Source of the DNA: an uncultured Anaerolineaceae bacterium | GTDB lineage: Bacteria > Chloroflexota > Anaerolineae > Anaerolineales > Anaerolineaceae | DNA length: 64,000 nt | Assembly (NCBI GenBank): GCA_938020565.1 | Contig: CALIHP010000060.1 | Span: 29,019-93,018, forward strand | Reading direction: 5' to 3' | Shown: one piece after another, positions 17,084 to 25,991 of the stretch | Position numbering within the stretch: the stretch's first letter is position 1 | Layout of the letters: each line of letters begins with the position of its first letter | The notes under the pieces: model-generated | Told to the model about the DNA's origin: nothing | Databases searched by the model: none | Seen by the model: only the letters and a program-made list of their open reading frames with translations | Position numbers and translations under genes: made by a program

Positions 17084-18631
17084 ATGCCTCCGGTATTGGA
17101 ATTGAAAGGGATTACCAAGCGGTTCCCCGGCGTTCTGGCCAACGATCATATCGATTTGCGCCTGGAAAAAGGAGAGATTCTTGCGCTTCTGGGCGAGAAC
17201 GGCGCTGGAAAATCAACGTTGATGAATATTCTGTATGGGCTGTATCAGCCCGATGAAGGCGGTTTCCGGATCAACGGTCAATCGGTCCAGATCCATGGCC
17301 CGATGGACGCGATTCGCGCTGGAATCGGCATGGTCCATCAGCATTTCATGCTGATTCCTGTATTTACCGTGACCGAGAACGTCATGCTGGGCGAGGAATC
17401 GGTCCGTGCCGCGGGAGTCCTTGATCGGCAATCCGCCGCCGAACGGATTACCGAAATCGCGGGTACCTATGGGCTGAGCCTGGATCCGAACGCGCTCGTC
17501 AGGGACCTCCCGGTCGGAATCCAGCAGCGCGTCGAAATCGTTAAGCTGCTTTACCGCAACGCGAATATCCTGATTTTCGACGAGCCGACCGCGGTCCTCA
17601 CGCCGCAGGAGGCCGACGACCTCTTCCGCGTCATGAAATCGCTGACGGACCAGGGCAAGTCGATTATTTTTATTACGCATAAGCTCCGCGAAGTTCTCGA
17701 ATACTCCGATCGGATCATGGTCATCCGGCGCGGGAAAGTCGTCGGCGAGACGCTCCCGAAGGAATCGGATCAGGCGTCCCTGGCTTCGATGATGGTCGGG
17801 CGGTCGGTAAATATTGAAAGCGATAAGGCCCCCTGCAGGCCGGGCGAGACGGTTCTCCGCGTCAACGATCTTTACGTCAGCGATAACACGCGGACGGTTA
17901 CCGTTCATGGAATTTCGTTCGAAATACGCGCGGGCGAGATTTTAGGCGTAGCGGGCGTTCAGGGCAACGGGCAGACTGAATTGGAGGAAGCGGTAACGGG
18001 GATGCGCGATCCTGACGCTGGGACGATTGAGTTTCTGGGCCGTCCGTATTCGAAGCTTCAGCCGCGGAAATTCGTCGAGATGGGCGGGGCGCATGTTCCG
18101 GAGGACCGGCAGCGCGATGGCCTGATTCTGGGGTTCTCGGTTGAAGACAATCTGATGCTTTGTACGTATTATAAACCGCCGTTCTCAGTAAACGGGATTT
18201 TCGATCGCAAGGAAATATCCGAAAACGCACTGGATCTCATCGAACGGTTCGATATCCGCCCGCCGCATCCGCTTAACGCGGTCGGGAATCTTTCCGGCGG
18301 CAACCAGCAGAAGGTCATCGTTGCGCGCGAGTTATCGCGCGGAAATAAGCTGATCGTCGCGTCGCAGCCGACACGCGGCCTTGACATTGGTTCGATTGAA
18401 TATATCCATGCGCAGCTCGTCCGGCAGCGCGACGAGGGATGCGCCGTGCTGCTGATTTCGTCCGAGCTGGATGAAATTATGTCGCTGGCGGATCGCGTTC
18501 TCGTTATGTACAAGGGGCAGGCGATGACGCTGGTCGATCGCGAAAAGACAACGAAAGAGAAGATCGGGTTATACATGGCGGGCGTCAAGGACCCGTCCGA
18601 GAACACAGTTTCCCATGAGGTCGAATCATGA
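17084..18631 (+). CDS. Nucleoside-type ABC transporter ATPase, tandem domains
   Basis: Double-domain ATPase of the YufO/NupA-like class that energises BMP-linked nucleoside import. The first domain has Walker A GENGAGKST near residue 38, the Q-loop HQHFMLIP near 87 and Walker B ILIFDEPTAVLT near 164. The second has the degenerate GVQGNGQTE near 290, LSGGNQQK near 405 and the altered Walker B region LIVASQPTRGLDIG, in which the usual Asp-Glu is Ser-Gln, as seen in this subfamily. ATG 17084 is preferred to 17069 because GGAG lies 7 bases before it. It overlaps the first permease gene by 4 bases (ATGA). Confidence 0.93.
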   Translation: MPPVLELKGITKRFPGVLANDHIDLRLEKGEILALLGENGAGKSTLMNILYGLYQPDEGGFRINGQSVQIHGPMDAIRAGIGMVHQHFMLIPVFTVTENVMLGEESVRAAGVLDRQSAAERITEIAGTYGLSLDPNALVRDLPVGIQQRVEIVKLLYRNANILIFDEPTAVLTPQEADDLFRVMKSLTDQGKSIIFITHKLREVLEYSDRIMVIRRGKVVGETLPKESDQASLASMMVGRSVNIESDKAPCRPGETVLRVNDLYVSDNTRTVTVHGISFEIRAGEILGVAGVQGNGQTELEEAVTGMRDPDAGTIEFLGRPYSKLQPRKFVEMGGAHVPEDRQRDGLILGFSVEDNLMLCTYYKPPFSVNGIFDRKEISENALDLIERFDIRPPHPLNAVGNLSGGNQQKVIVARELSRGNKLIVASQPTRGLDIGSIEYIHAQLVRQRDEGCAVLLISSELDEIMSLADRVLVMYKGQAMTLVDREKTTKEKIGLYMAGVKDPSENTVSHEVES

Positions 18632-19914
18632 GCAATGCATTTTCATCGAGCGAAAAAAAGTTGAGTCCCGGAGGCGGCGCCCGTCCCGGGAAGGGTTCGA
18701 AGGCTGAAAAGAAAAACGGCTGGCTCTCCCGGTTCTGGCAGGCGATCCGGATTCCGTTTCTGGCGATTTTCAGCGGCCTTCTTCTGGGCGCGATTTTTAT
18801 CGCCGTTACCTCGACGACCGTTTACGTGGCGTTCGGGAATGGCTTCGGCTCCGGGATGCGCGCTGTCTTCACGACGATCGGCGACGCTTACAGCGCGTTG
18901 TTTCAGGGGGCGTTCGGCGATCCGGGAAAGATTGTCGAGGCGATCCGGAACGGCGAGAAGGTCAACCGCGCGTTTAAACCGATTTTTCAGAGCCTGGTTG
19001 AGACGACGCCGTACCTGTTTACCGGACTGGCGCTGGCGCTTGGTTTTCGTGCGGGCGTTTTTAATATCGGCGGCGAGGGTCAGATTTATATCGGCGCGGT
19101 TCTGGCGACGCTCGTCGGGACGACCGATTTGGGACTGCCCCCATTCTGGCACATGACGGCCGCGATTCTCCTTGGCGTAGCTGGCGGGGCGTTCTGGGGC
19201 TTCGTTCCCGGCTGGCTGAAGGCGAACGCCGGGTCGCATGAAGTAATCAATACAATTATGATGAATTACATTGCGCTTCGGCTGGTTGAATTTCTCCTGA
19301 CCGGGCCGATGACGAAGACGGGCAGCGGCGGAATGCCTACGTCGAACGGAATCCTCGAATCGGCGCGGATCCCGCTCGTCTTTCCCCGTCCGCTGACGCT
19401 GCACTGGGGTTTCTTCCTTTCGATCGGAATCGCGATTCTGGCGTGGTTCCTGTTGTTCAAGACGAAATGGGGCTTCAATCTGCAGATTGCCGGCGCGAAT
19501 AAACACGCGGCGAAGTACGCCGGACTGAACGTCAAGGTGTGGATGGTGCTGGGCATGACGTTCTCGGGAGCGTTGGCCGGGCTCTGCGGCGCGGTTCAGG
19601 TTCTGGGCGTGACCTATTCGATGGGACTGGGCGTTTCGGCCGGCTATGGATTTGACGCGATATCGCTGGCGCTGTTGGCGAATAACAATCCGCTGGCTTG
19701 TATCCCGGCGGCGTTCCTGTTCGGGTTCCTGAAAAACGGATCGCGCGCGATGATGAGCCGGACGGGAATTCCAATCGATATCGTATCGATTATTCAGGCG
19801 TTTATTCTGGTATTCATCGCCGCTCCGGCGATTATCCGTACGATTTACCGGCTGCGTGGGGATTCGAAAACCGACTCGAAAGCGGTCAGCGTATCCGGAT
19901 TTGGAGGTAACTGA
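18628..19914 (+). CDS. Nucleoside-type ABC transporter permease 1
   Basis: Integral membrane permease of the BPD_transp_2 family (YufP/NupP-like). The 428-residue product starts with a hydrophilic Gly/Lys-rich N-terminus of about 38 residues. About nine to ten membrane segments follow. The family block FNIGGEGQIYIGAVLATLVG occurs near residue 145, VINTIMMNYIALRLVE near 210 and GANKHAAKYAGLNV near 290. It overlaps the ATPase gene by 4 bases and the second permease gene by 1 base. The two permeases should form a heterodimer. Confidence 0.93.
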   Translation: MSNAFSSSEKKLSPGGGARPGKGSKAEKKNGWLSRFWQAIRIPFLAIFSGLLLGAIFIAVTSTTVYVAFGNGFGSGMRAVFTTIGDAYSALFQGAFGDPGKIVEAIRNGEKVNRAFKPIFQSLVETTPYLFTGLALALGFRAGVFNIGGEGQIYIGAVLATLVGTTDLGLPPFWHMTAAILLGVAGGAFWGFVPGWLKANAGSHEVINTIMMNYIALRLVEFLLTGPMTKTGSGGMPTSNGILESARIPLVFPRPLTLHWGFFLSIGIAILAWFLLFKTKWGFNLQIAGANKHAAKYAGLNVKVWMVLGMTFSGALAGLCGAVQVLGVTYSMGLGVSAGYGFDAISLALLANNNPLACIPAAFLFGFLKNGSRAMMSRTGIPIDIVSIIQAFILVFIAAPAIIRTIYRLRGDSKTDSKAVSVSGFGGN

Positions 19915-21197
19915 TGAGTCAGCACGCTGCTTCTGTGGTTGAGAGTTCTATTCATGAGCATTCGCGGTCCGTCCGCGATCGGATTATCGGAGTATTGCTC
20001 ATATTTTTCGCGGCAGTGATCTATTTCGCGTTTACAACGGCTTCGACCCCGTCGACGATCTCAACGTTTATCATGGCTCCCGGCGGGGCGACGCGCGGGG
20101 TGATGGACGATTGGTCGTTCCCTTCCCGCGCGGTCCTGATCGGGATTACCGTCGTTTTAGCGCTTTTGGGTCTCTGGCTTCTGGCCTTCGGGTCAAAAGG
20201 ACGATCGAACGTATTCCTCGTCGCCGGCGGCGTCGGGTTGGTTCTGGCGTTCCTGATTTATGTTTCGTTCGATAAGCGGTTGAATTTCGCGAGCCTTTTT
20301 AATTCAGCGTTGACGATGTCGGTTCCGATCGCCCTCGGCGCGCTCTCCGGAATCCTTTCGGAGCGCTCCGGGATTACAAATATTGCCGTCGAAGGGTACA
20401 TGCTGATCTCGGCGATGGTTGGCTCGATTGTCGGATCGGTAACGAAGAGTATCTGGCTTGGCTTGCTGGCTGCGATGCTGTCGAGCAGCCTGCTCTCCTG
20501 CGTTCATGCCTGGCTTTCGATTCATTATAAGGTCAATCAGGTTATCTCCGGTACCGTTATTAATATTTTTTCTCTGGGGCTGACGTCGTATATCTCGTCC
20601 ATGTACTTGCAGAATATTCAGGCGCTGAATAAAACGCCGCGCTTCCCGACCGTTTCGATTCCGCTTCTGGCCGATATTCCGTTTTTTGGTCCGGTTCTCT
20701 TCAGGAATAACCTGCTCGTGTTTGGGATGCTCCTGCTGGTTCTGACGTTTAACTTCATGCTGTTTAAAACGCGCTGGGGACTTCGCCTCCGTTCAGTGGG
20801 GGAACATCCGAAAGCCGCGGATACGCTCGGCGTCAACGTTTTCAAAACGCGTTATATAGCGGTTATCTTATCCGGGCTGATCGCGGGTATTGGCGGCGCT
20901 TACTTCTCGCTGGGTTCGGTCGGCCGCTTCGACGAAGGGATGACCGCTGGGAAAGGGTTTATCTCTCTGGCGGCGATGATTTTCGGCGGATGGAACCCGA
21001 TTCCGTCGTTCCTCGCCGGCGTTCTTTTCGGGTTTGCTGACGCGCTGGCGTCGGCCGTCTCGATTCTTGGCTCGCCGATTCCAGGGCAGTTTATTAACAT
21101 GCTGCCTTACGTGATTACGATGGTCGTTTTGGGCGGCGTCGTTGGGAAGGGCGCGACCGGGCCGGCGGCGGCGGGCGTCCTGTACGAAAAAGAGTAA
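19914..21197 (+). CDS. Nucleoside-type ABC transporter permease 2
   Basis: Second BPD_transp_2 permease (YufQ/NupQ-like), 427 residues. It has extra N-terminal hydrophobic segments (about 22-45 and 75-125) before the core. The core carries ILSERSGITNIAVEGYMLI near residue 145, GTVINIFSLGLTSYI near 210 and the coupling region GEHPKAADTLGVNVF near 295. GGAGG precedes the ATG, which overlaps the previous stop as TGATG. It ends the operon and is followed by a strong bidirectional hairpin. Confidence 0.93.
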   Translation: MSQHAASVVESSIHEHSRSVRDRIIGVLLIFFAAVIYFAFTTASTPSTISTFIMAPGGATRGVMDDWSFPSRAVLIGITVVLALLGLWLLAFGSKGRSNVFLVAGGVGLVLAFLIYVSFDKRLNFASLFNSALTMSVPIALGALSGILSERSGITNIAVEGYMLISAMVGSIVGSVTKSIWLGLLAAMLSSSLLSCVHAWLSIHYKVNQVISGTVINIFSLGLTSYISSMYLQNIQALNKTPRFPTVSIPLLADIPFFGPVLFRNNLLVFGMLLLVLTFNFMLFKTRWGLRLRSVGEHPKAADTLGVNVFKTRYIAVILSGLIAGIGGAYFSLGSVGRFDEGMTAGKGFISLAAMIFGGWNPIPSFLAGVLFGFADALASAVSILGSPIPGQFINMLPYVITMVVLGGVVGKGATGPAAAGVLYEKE

Positions 21198-21225
21198 GTT
21201 TTCTTAATTCTTTCTATAAATAAAT

Positions 21226-21260
21226 CGGCGGGCATTTTTAATTGTGCCCGCCGGTCTATT
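21226..21260. terminator. Bidirectional terminator between converging genes
   Basis: CGGCGGGCA (21226-21234) pairs perfectly with TGCCCGCCG (21245-21253). T-rich sequence follows on both strands (GTCTATTTAT on plus, ATTTATTTAT on minus). It serves the permease operon and the cupin gene that converges on it. Confidence 0.8.
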
Positions 21261-21283
21261 TATATTTGCGCGCCGGTCAAAAC

Positions 21284-21625
21284 TCAGGCTCGCCCGAAGT
21301 CGTCCTCAACCCGAACGATATCGTCTTCGGGACAGACGCCGAGCTGCGTTTCGATCAGGACGAGCGTTTCGCCGGTGTTGTTTTCGATCCGGTGCTGCTC
21401 TTCCTGCTCGATCCGGACGACGTTGCCGGCGCTTACCTGGAAGCGTTTTTCCCCGAGCGTCATCAGCCCGGAGCCTTGAACGATGACCCAGACTTCGGCG
21501 CGCTGATGATGGTACTGGAGCGAGAGGCGCTTTCCGGGAAAAACGAAAATCCGCTTCACGCGATATGACGGTTCAAACAGGTATTCTTCCCATCGGCCCC
21601 ACGGGCGATTATCGAAATCGATCAT
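21284..21625 (-). CDS. Cupin, type II mannose-6-phosphate isomerase-like domain
   Basis: Single-domain cupin of 113 residues resembling the C-terminal domain of AlgA/ManC-type phosphomannose isomerases. It starts with the R-P-W-G-x-W motif at residues 7-11, then YRVKRIFVFPGKRLSLQYHHQRAEVW (cupin motif 1 with metal-ligand His and Glu residues) and a Q-H-R-I-E-N motif 2. It lacks the nucleotidyltransferase half. It may isomerise a sugar phosphate or just bind one. RBS AGAGGAGA precedes the ATG. It is followed on the same strand by a terminator and preceded by ddl 36 bases upstream, so the two may be cotranscribed. Confidence 0.8.
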   Translation of the reverse strand: MIDFDNRPWGRWEEYLFEPSYRVKRIFVFPGKRLSLQYHHQRAEVWVIVQGSGLMTLGEKRFQVSAGNVVRIEQEEQHRIENNTGETLVLIETQLGVCPEDDIVRVEDDFGRA

Positions 21626-21661
21626 GTCTTTTGGTCTCCTCTACTCGTTTTTTATGGGGTA

Positions 21662-22738
21662 CTAACTCGAAGCGGCGCGGAATATCGCGTTTACCGCGAT
21701 CCGATTACAGAGGTCCGCATATGCGATTCCGGCTGCCGCGGCTTCTTTCGGGAGAAGGCTCCCCGGGGTCATCCCCGGAAGCGTATTCGCCTCAAGACAG
21801 TACGGCGTTCCGCCGTCGTCGACGCGAAAATCGATTCGGGAATAATATCCAAGCCGCAGGCCCTGATGAATTGTCAGCGCTTTGGCCTGAAGGACAGCGC
21901 TGAGCTCCGCGGGAATCTCCGCTGGGCAGATCTCGCGCGTTCGTTCGCTCTGATATTTCGATTCATAGTCGAACCAGCCGGATTGCGGAATGATTTCGAT
22001 TGGCGGGAGCGGCTTCCCGTCTAAGATCCCGACGCTGAACTCGCGCCCGGGGATGAACCGTTCGATCAGGACGTCGCCGTCGCTCCCGGTTTTATCGGAC
22101 GTCGTCGCGACGCGGATCGCCTCGGCGCATTCCGCTTCATCGTTCGGGAGGCTCACACCGATACTCGAGCCGCCGCGCGGCGGCTTTACGACGCAGGGAA
22201 AGCCGATTTTCCCGCGAACCTCGGCAAAGTCGATCTCCTCGATCGAGCGGTAATAGAGCCAATCCGGCGTTTCGCAGCCAAGCGAGCGGATCAGGCTTTT
22301 TGAAAGTTGCTTATCCATCGCGATCACGCAGTCGGCAAAATCGGACCCGGTATATGGGATTCCGAGAAGATCGAAGGCGGCCTGGAGCTGACCGTTCTCT
22401 CCGGCGGCGCCATGAAGCGCGATAAAGACGACGTCCGCCGCCCGGCAGAGGTCTAATACATGCGCGCCGAAAAAGCCGGTCCCGGAACGGGTCCGGTTTT
22501 CGCGTAGTTTCGCCAGGTTCGGCGGCGTCCGCGGAACCTGATACGCATAGTCCTGATAATCCGGACGCGCCAGAAAAAGCGATTCGGGTTCTCGATCGAG
22601 CTCCGGAAGTCCGAGCCAGACGTCAACGAGCGCGACGGCGTGGCCAGCGTCGGCTAAGGCGTTACTGATTTTGCAGCCGGAAGCCCAGGAGACGTCCCGT
22701 TCTCCTGAATTTCCGCCGGCGAGTACAGCGATTTTCAT
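21662..22738 (-). CDS. ddl: D-alanine-D-alanine ligase
   Basis: ATP-grasp ligase that makes the D-Ala-D-Ala dipeptide for peptidoglycan. The N-terminal AGGNSGERDVSWASG motif, the HGAAGENGQLQAAFDLLGIPYTGS block near residue 120, CVVKPPRGGSSIGVS near 195 and the C-terminal Y-S-R-I-D-F ... EANTLPGMTPGSLLP metal and substrate block are all present. ATG 22738 was chosen; a TTG two codons upstream (22744) has better spacing to AAAAGGAAA and remains possible. The 358-residue length is normal. Its presence indicates that the organism makes peptidoglycan. Confidence 0.94.
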   Translation of the reverse strand: MKIAVLAGGNSGERDVSWASGCKISNALADAGHAVALVDVWLGLPELDREPESLFLARPDYQDYAYQVPRTPPNLAKLRENRTRSGTGFFGAHVLDLCRAADVVFIALHGAAGENGQLQAAFDLLGIPYTGSDFADCVIAMDKQLSKSLIRSLGCETPDWLYYRSIEEIDFAEVRGKIGFPCVVKPPRGGSSIGVSLPNDEAECAEAIRVATTSDKTGSDGDVLIERFIPGREFSVGILDGKPLPPIEIIPQSGWFDYESKYQSERTREICPAEIPAELSAVLQAKALTIHQGLRLGYYSRIDFRVDDGGTPYCLEANTLPGMTPGSLLPKEAAAAGIAYADLCNRIAVNAIFRAASS

Positions 22739-22765
22739 CAGCAAAGATTTCCTTTTTTATTTCAG

Positions 22766-22897
22766 TTTCCCGCGGTTAAAGGTTTCTCAGCCGCAGCGTT
22801 ATTGTATCACCCTGACGAGAGAGGGCGGAAGCGGCGAATTCAAACGGTGACCCGGAAGAGAGCGCGGAAGCGGACGGAGAAACCTTAACCGCGGAAA
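22766..22897. repeat. Long imperfect inverted repeat with internal direct repeat between ddl and groEL
   Basis: The arm at 22766-22788 and the arm at 22877-22897 are complementary over about 21 positions; they differ only by one-base indels in a C-run and an A-run. Inside the 88-base interval, GAGAGGGCGGAAGCGG (22819-22834) recurs at 22858-22873 with one mismatch. The element lies between the ddl start and the groEL end. It may be a decayed miniature mobile element or a structured leader. No copy was spotted elsewhere in the window, but I could not search exhaustively. Confidence 0.55.
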
Positions 22898-22915
22898 GTC
22901 GGGCCGGTAGTAAAC

Positions 22916-22944
22916 GAAAGAGGCCGCGTGGCGCGGCCCCTTTC
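22916..22944 (-). terminator. Stem-loop after groEL
   Basis: GAAAGAGGCCGCG (22916-22928) and CGCGGCCCCTTTC (22932-22944) form a 13-pair stem with a 3-base loop. The one imperfect pair is a G-U wobble on the minus-strand RNA and a mismatch on the plus strand, so the structure belongs to the groESL transcript. The T-tract is missing. Confidence 0.6.
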
Positions 22945-22972
22945 ACGATTTTTGTATGAATACGGATGAGGA

Positions 22973-24601
22973 TTAATATTCGGGCATCTGCGGTGCGGCA
23001 GGCTTCGCCGGTTCCGGAATTTCGGTGACCAGAGCTTCGGTCGTCAGGATCATCGCGGCGATCGAGGCGGCGTTTTCGAGCGCGCCGCGCGTGACCTTCG
23101 CCGGGTCGATAATACCGCCGTCGACCATGTCGATATAGCTGTCCTTGAGGACGTCGTAGCCGATCTGCTTCGATTTCTTCGACTTCTGCTGCGCGCGGAT
23201 GTTGCTGACGATAACGGAGCCGTCGCGTCCTGCGTTCTCAGCGATTTTCTTCATCGGGCAATCCAGCGCTTTGCGGACGATATTGATACCGGTCTGGATA
23301 TCTTCGTTGCGGTCCTTGAGATCGGCGATCTTGCTCATGGCGTTGACGAGCGCAACGCCGCCGCCCGGGACGATCCCTTCTTCAACCGCGGCGCGTGTCG
23401 CTGAAAGAGCGTCTTCAACGCGATGTTTCTTTTCCTTGAGCTCGACTTCCGTCGCCGCGCCGACGCGGATAATCGCGACGCCGCCGGAGAGCTTCGCCAA
23501 GCGTTCCTGAAGCTTTTCGCGATCGTAATCGCTCGTCGTCTTATCGATTTCGGCGCGGATCTGGTCGACGCGAGCCTTGATTTCGTTCGCGTCGCCGCGA
23601 CCGCCGACGATCGTCGTATTTTCTTTATCAGAAATAACCTTTTCGCAGCGGCCAAGATCAGCAATCTGGACGGAATCGAGCTTTCGCCCGGTTTCTTCGC
23701 TGATGACCTGCGCGGCGGTCAGAATCGCGATATCCTGGAGCATCGCCTTCCGGCGATCGCCGAAGCCCGGCGCCTTGATCGCGAGGACGTTGAGCATGCC
23801 GCGAAGTTTATTGAGAACGAGCGTCGCGAGCGCTTCGCCGTCGATATCTTCGGCGATAATAACGACGTCGCGTTTCCCGGTCTGGACGAGCTTTTCGAGA
23901 ATCGGGACGAGATCCTGCGCGGCCGAGATTTTCTTATCATAAATCAGGATGTACGGATCGCTGATAACGGATTCCATCTTGTCCGTGTCGGTCATGAAAT
24001 ACGAGCTGATATACCCGCGATCGAATTTCATTCCTTCGACGTATTCGGTTTCGAATTCAAGACCCTTGGATTCTTCGACAGTGATCACGCCGTCTTTCCC
24101 GACTTTATCCATAACGTCGGCGATCAGGTTTCCGATATGTTCGTCCTGCGCCGAGATGGTCGCGACGTTGGCGATATCGTTCTTGGTCGTGACTTCGATC
24201 GCCTGATCGCGGATATCTTCGGCGACGATCTTCGCGGCGACTTCGATCCCGCGCTTGAGCATCATCGGATTCGCGCCGGCGGCTAAGGTTTTCAGCCCTT
24301 CGGTAACGATCGCATGCGCCAGGACGGTCGAGGTCGTCGTTCCGTCGCCGGCGATATCGTTCGTTTTCGCGGAAGCTTCTTTCAGCAGCTGAGCGCCCAT
24401 GTTTTCGAACGGATCGGGTAATTCAACTTCCTTCGCGACGGTCACGCCGTCGTGAGTAATCGTCGGAGAACCGAATTTCTGCTCGATTGCGACGTTTCGG
24501 CCTTTCGGTCCCAACGTCGTCGAAACCGCGTTCGCGACCGCGTCGATACCGATCTTAAGTTTATTTCGAGCGTCTTCACCGAATAATAATTTTTTTGCCA
24601 T
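22973..24601 (-). CDS. groL: Chaperonin GroEL (60 kDa)
   Basis: ATP-driven double-ring chaperonin that folds proteins with its co-chaperonin GroES. The 542-residue sequence is highly conserved: TTLGPKGRNV near residue 29, the ATP-binding GDGTTTSTVLA near 86, and VEEGIVPGGGVAL near 407. The C-terminus ends in a Pro/Ala-rich KPAAPQMPEY rather than the common Gly-Gly-Met repeat. The tail is not essential, but this is a usable lineage trait. It follows groES by 38 bases in the same CIRCE-controlled transcript. Confidence 0.98.
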   Translation of the reverse strand: MAKKLLFGEDARNKLKIGIDAVANAVSTTLGPKGRNVAIEQKFGSPTITHDGVTVAKEVELPDPFENMGAQLLKEASAKTNDIAGDGTTTSTVLAHAIVTEGLKTLAAGANPMMLKRGIEVAAKIVAEDIRDQAIEVTTKNDIANVATISAQDEHIGNLIADVMDKVGKDGVITVEESKGLEFETEYVEGMKFDRGYISSYFMTDTDKMESVISDPYILIYDKKISAAQDLVPILEKLVQTGKRDVVIIAEDIDGEALATLVLNKLRGMLNVLAIKAPGFGDRRKAMLQDIAILTAAQVISEETGRKLDSVQIADLGRCEKVISDKENTTIVGGRGDANEIKARVDQIRAEIDKTTSDYDREKLQERLAKLSGGVAIIRVGAATEVELKEKKHRVEDALSATRAAVEEGIVPGGGVALVNAMSKIADLKDRNEDIQTGINIVRKALDCPMKKIAENAGRDGSVIVSNIRAQQKSKKSKQIGYDVLKDSYIDMVDGGIIDPAKVTRGALENAASIAAMILTTEALVTEIPEPAKPAAPQMPEY

Positions 24602-24639
24602 GATACTTTATGTCCCTTCGTTATTTTTAGAAAAAAGAA

Positions 24640-24927
24640 TTATTGAACGATCGCGAGAACGTCAGATTCGCGCAGGATAAGATATTTTTTCCCATCCATC
24701 TTAATCTCGGTTCCGGAATATTTCGCGAACAGAACGACGTCGTTGACATGAACGTCCGGAACGACGCGTTCCCCTTTATCGTTGCGTTCGCCTTCGCCAA
24801 CGGCGAGAACGGTCGCTTTCTGGGGCTTTTCTTTCGCGGTTTCCGGTAATACGATTCCTCCGGCGGTGATATCCTGTTCCTCGATCGGTTCAACAACCAA
24901 ACGATTTCCCAACGGTTTTAAGTTCAT
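24640..24927 (-). CDS. groS: Co-chaperonin GroES (10 kDa)
   Basis: Heptameric lid of the GroEL chamber. The product has 95 residues with the typical start MNLKPLGNRLVVEP and the mobile loop near residues 16-32 (EEQDITAGGIVLPETAKEKP with the hydrophobic G-G-I-V-L contact). The roof loop lies near 50, and G-x-x-Y-L-I-L-R-E-S-D-V-L-A occurs at the end. It is the first gene of the groESL operon, downstream of a CIRCE-like operator and a near-consensus promoter. Confidence 0.97.
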   Translation of the reverse strand: MNLKPLGNRLVVEPIEEQDITAGGIVLPETAKEKPQKATVLAVGEGERNDKGERVVPDVHVNDVVLFAKYSGTEIKMDGKKYLILRESDVLAIVQ

Positions 24928-24966
24928 TACAGTCCTCCATCCAATCTTTTTGACTTTTTTCCAGTT

Positions 24967-24992
24967 TTAGCACTTAAAAGCTCGAGTGCTAA
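24967..24992. promoter_or_regulatory. CIRCE-like operator for HrcA upstream of groES
   Basis: TTAGCACTT (24967-24975) and GAGTGCTAA (24984-24992) are separated by 8 bases. The CIRCE consensus is TTAGCACTC, nine bases, GAGTGCTAA. Here the left arm has one mismatch and the spacer is one base short. It lies just downstream of the groES promoter, the usual HrcA repression position. hrcA itself is not in the window. Confidence 0.85.
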
Positions 24993-25003
24993 CGATTGCT
25001 TCA

Positions 25004-25032
25004 ATCATACAGGTTCTAAATTTGAATGTCAA
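25004..25032 (-). promoter_or_regulatory. Sigma-A-type promoter of groESL
   Basis: On the minus strand a perfect TTGACA (25032-25027) and TATGAT (25009-25004) have a 17-base spacer. The CIRCE-like element lies immediately downstream. Confidence 0.85.
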
Positions 25033-25154
25033 GCGTGTTTAAGCGTTTCTAATAAAACTCTTACAAGCATTTCGCCCGTTTCCCCGTGTGGGCGGGACCG
25101 CATGAGTTTCCCGGAAAACGCCGCGGCGGGCGGGGAACGGGTAGAATAGAAGGC

Positions 25155-25895
25155 ATGAGGTTCGATATCTTTACGCTTATTCCGGAGGTTTTCCCGGCTT
25201 ATCTTTCTTCGAGTATCCTGGCCAGGGCAGTCGAAAACGGGATTATTTCCGTCGACGTTCATAATATCCGCGATTGGGCGACGGATAAGCATCATATTAC
25301 GGACGAACCGCCTTATGGCGGCGGGGGCGGGATGGTCATGAAGGTTGAGCCGGTTTTTGACGCGGTCGAATCGGTTCTGGGGACGCCTCCCGATTGCCCG
25401 GTGATCCTGCTGACGCCGCAGGGGCGCGTTTTTGATCAACAGGCTGCGCGTCAGTTCGCACGGCTCCCTCGTCTGGCGATGATTTGCGGCAGGTACGAGG
25501 GGTTTGACGAACGGATCCGGACGCATCTCGCGACGGACGAAATCTCGATCGGCGACTTTGTCCTGACCGGCGGCGAGCTTCCCGCGCTGGCGATCCTCGA
25601 CGCGGTCAGCCGCAATCTTTCCGGCGTCTTAGGCGATCCGGACGGCGCTTTCGACGATTCGCATTCGCAGTTCCTTCTTGAATATCCTCACTATACCCGT
25701 CCGGCGGTTTATCGCGGATGGGCGGTCCCGGACGTCCTGCTGAGCGGGAACCATGCGAAAATCGCGGCGTGGCGGCGCGAAGAATCGCTCCGGCGGACGC
25801 GCGCGCGCCGTCCGGAGCTGCTGGATCGGGCGGAGCTCAGCGAAGCGGACCGGAAGTTCCTCCGTGAATTGACCCGTGAAGCGGGCGGCGGCTGA
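25155..25895 (+). CDS. trmD: tRNA (guanine37-N1)-methyltransferase TrmD
   Basis: SAM-dependent SPOUT-class enzyme that methylates G37 of tRNAs and prevents frameshifting. Recognised by PPYGGGGGMVMKVEP near residue 55, LLTPQGRVFDQ near 84, ICGRYEGFDERI near 110 and the knot motif ISIGDFVLTGGELPAL near 131. The start was moved to ATG 25155 because the family begins M-R-F-D-I-F-T-L. The upstream in-frame extension overlaps non-coding sequence. The product is 246 residues, a normal length. Ribosomal-protein partners (rpsP, rimM, rplS) usual in other phyla are absent, so it stands alone here, convergent with tgt. Confidence 0.95.
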   Translation: MRFDIFTLIPEVFPAYLSSSILARAVENGIISVDVHNIRDWATDKHHITDEPPYGGGGGMVMKVEPVFDAVESVLGTPPDCPVILLTPQGRVFDQQAARQFARLPRLAMICGRYEGFDERIRTHLATDEISIGDFVLTGGELPALAILDAVSRNLSGVLGDPDGAFDDSHSQFLLEYPHYTRPAVYRGWAVPDVLLSGNHAKIAAWRREESLRRTRARRPELLDRAELSEADRKFLRELTREAGGG

Positions 25896-25991
25896 CGATT
25901 CCTATAGCAAAAAATATTGAAATATATTATTTCTTAAGATAATGCATTTTTTCGGCGCGCGCTTTCGCTCCGTTCCAGCCATTTATTCCCG

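Noticed and set aside
22978..24901. Several long plus-strand frames opposite groEL and groES (for example 23423-24286)
   Set aside because: GroEL and GroES are unmistakable on the minus strand. The frames are products of codon bias.
25896..25991. Terminator between trmD and tgt
   Set aside because: The 96 bases are AT-rich with a GCGCGC run, but I found no convincing stem followed by a T-tract on either strand.
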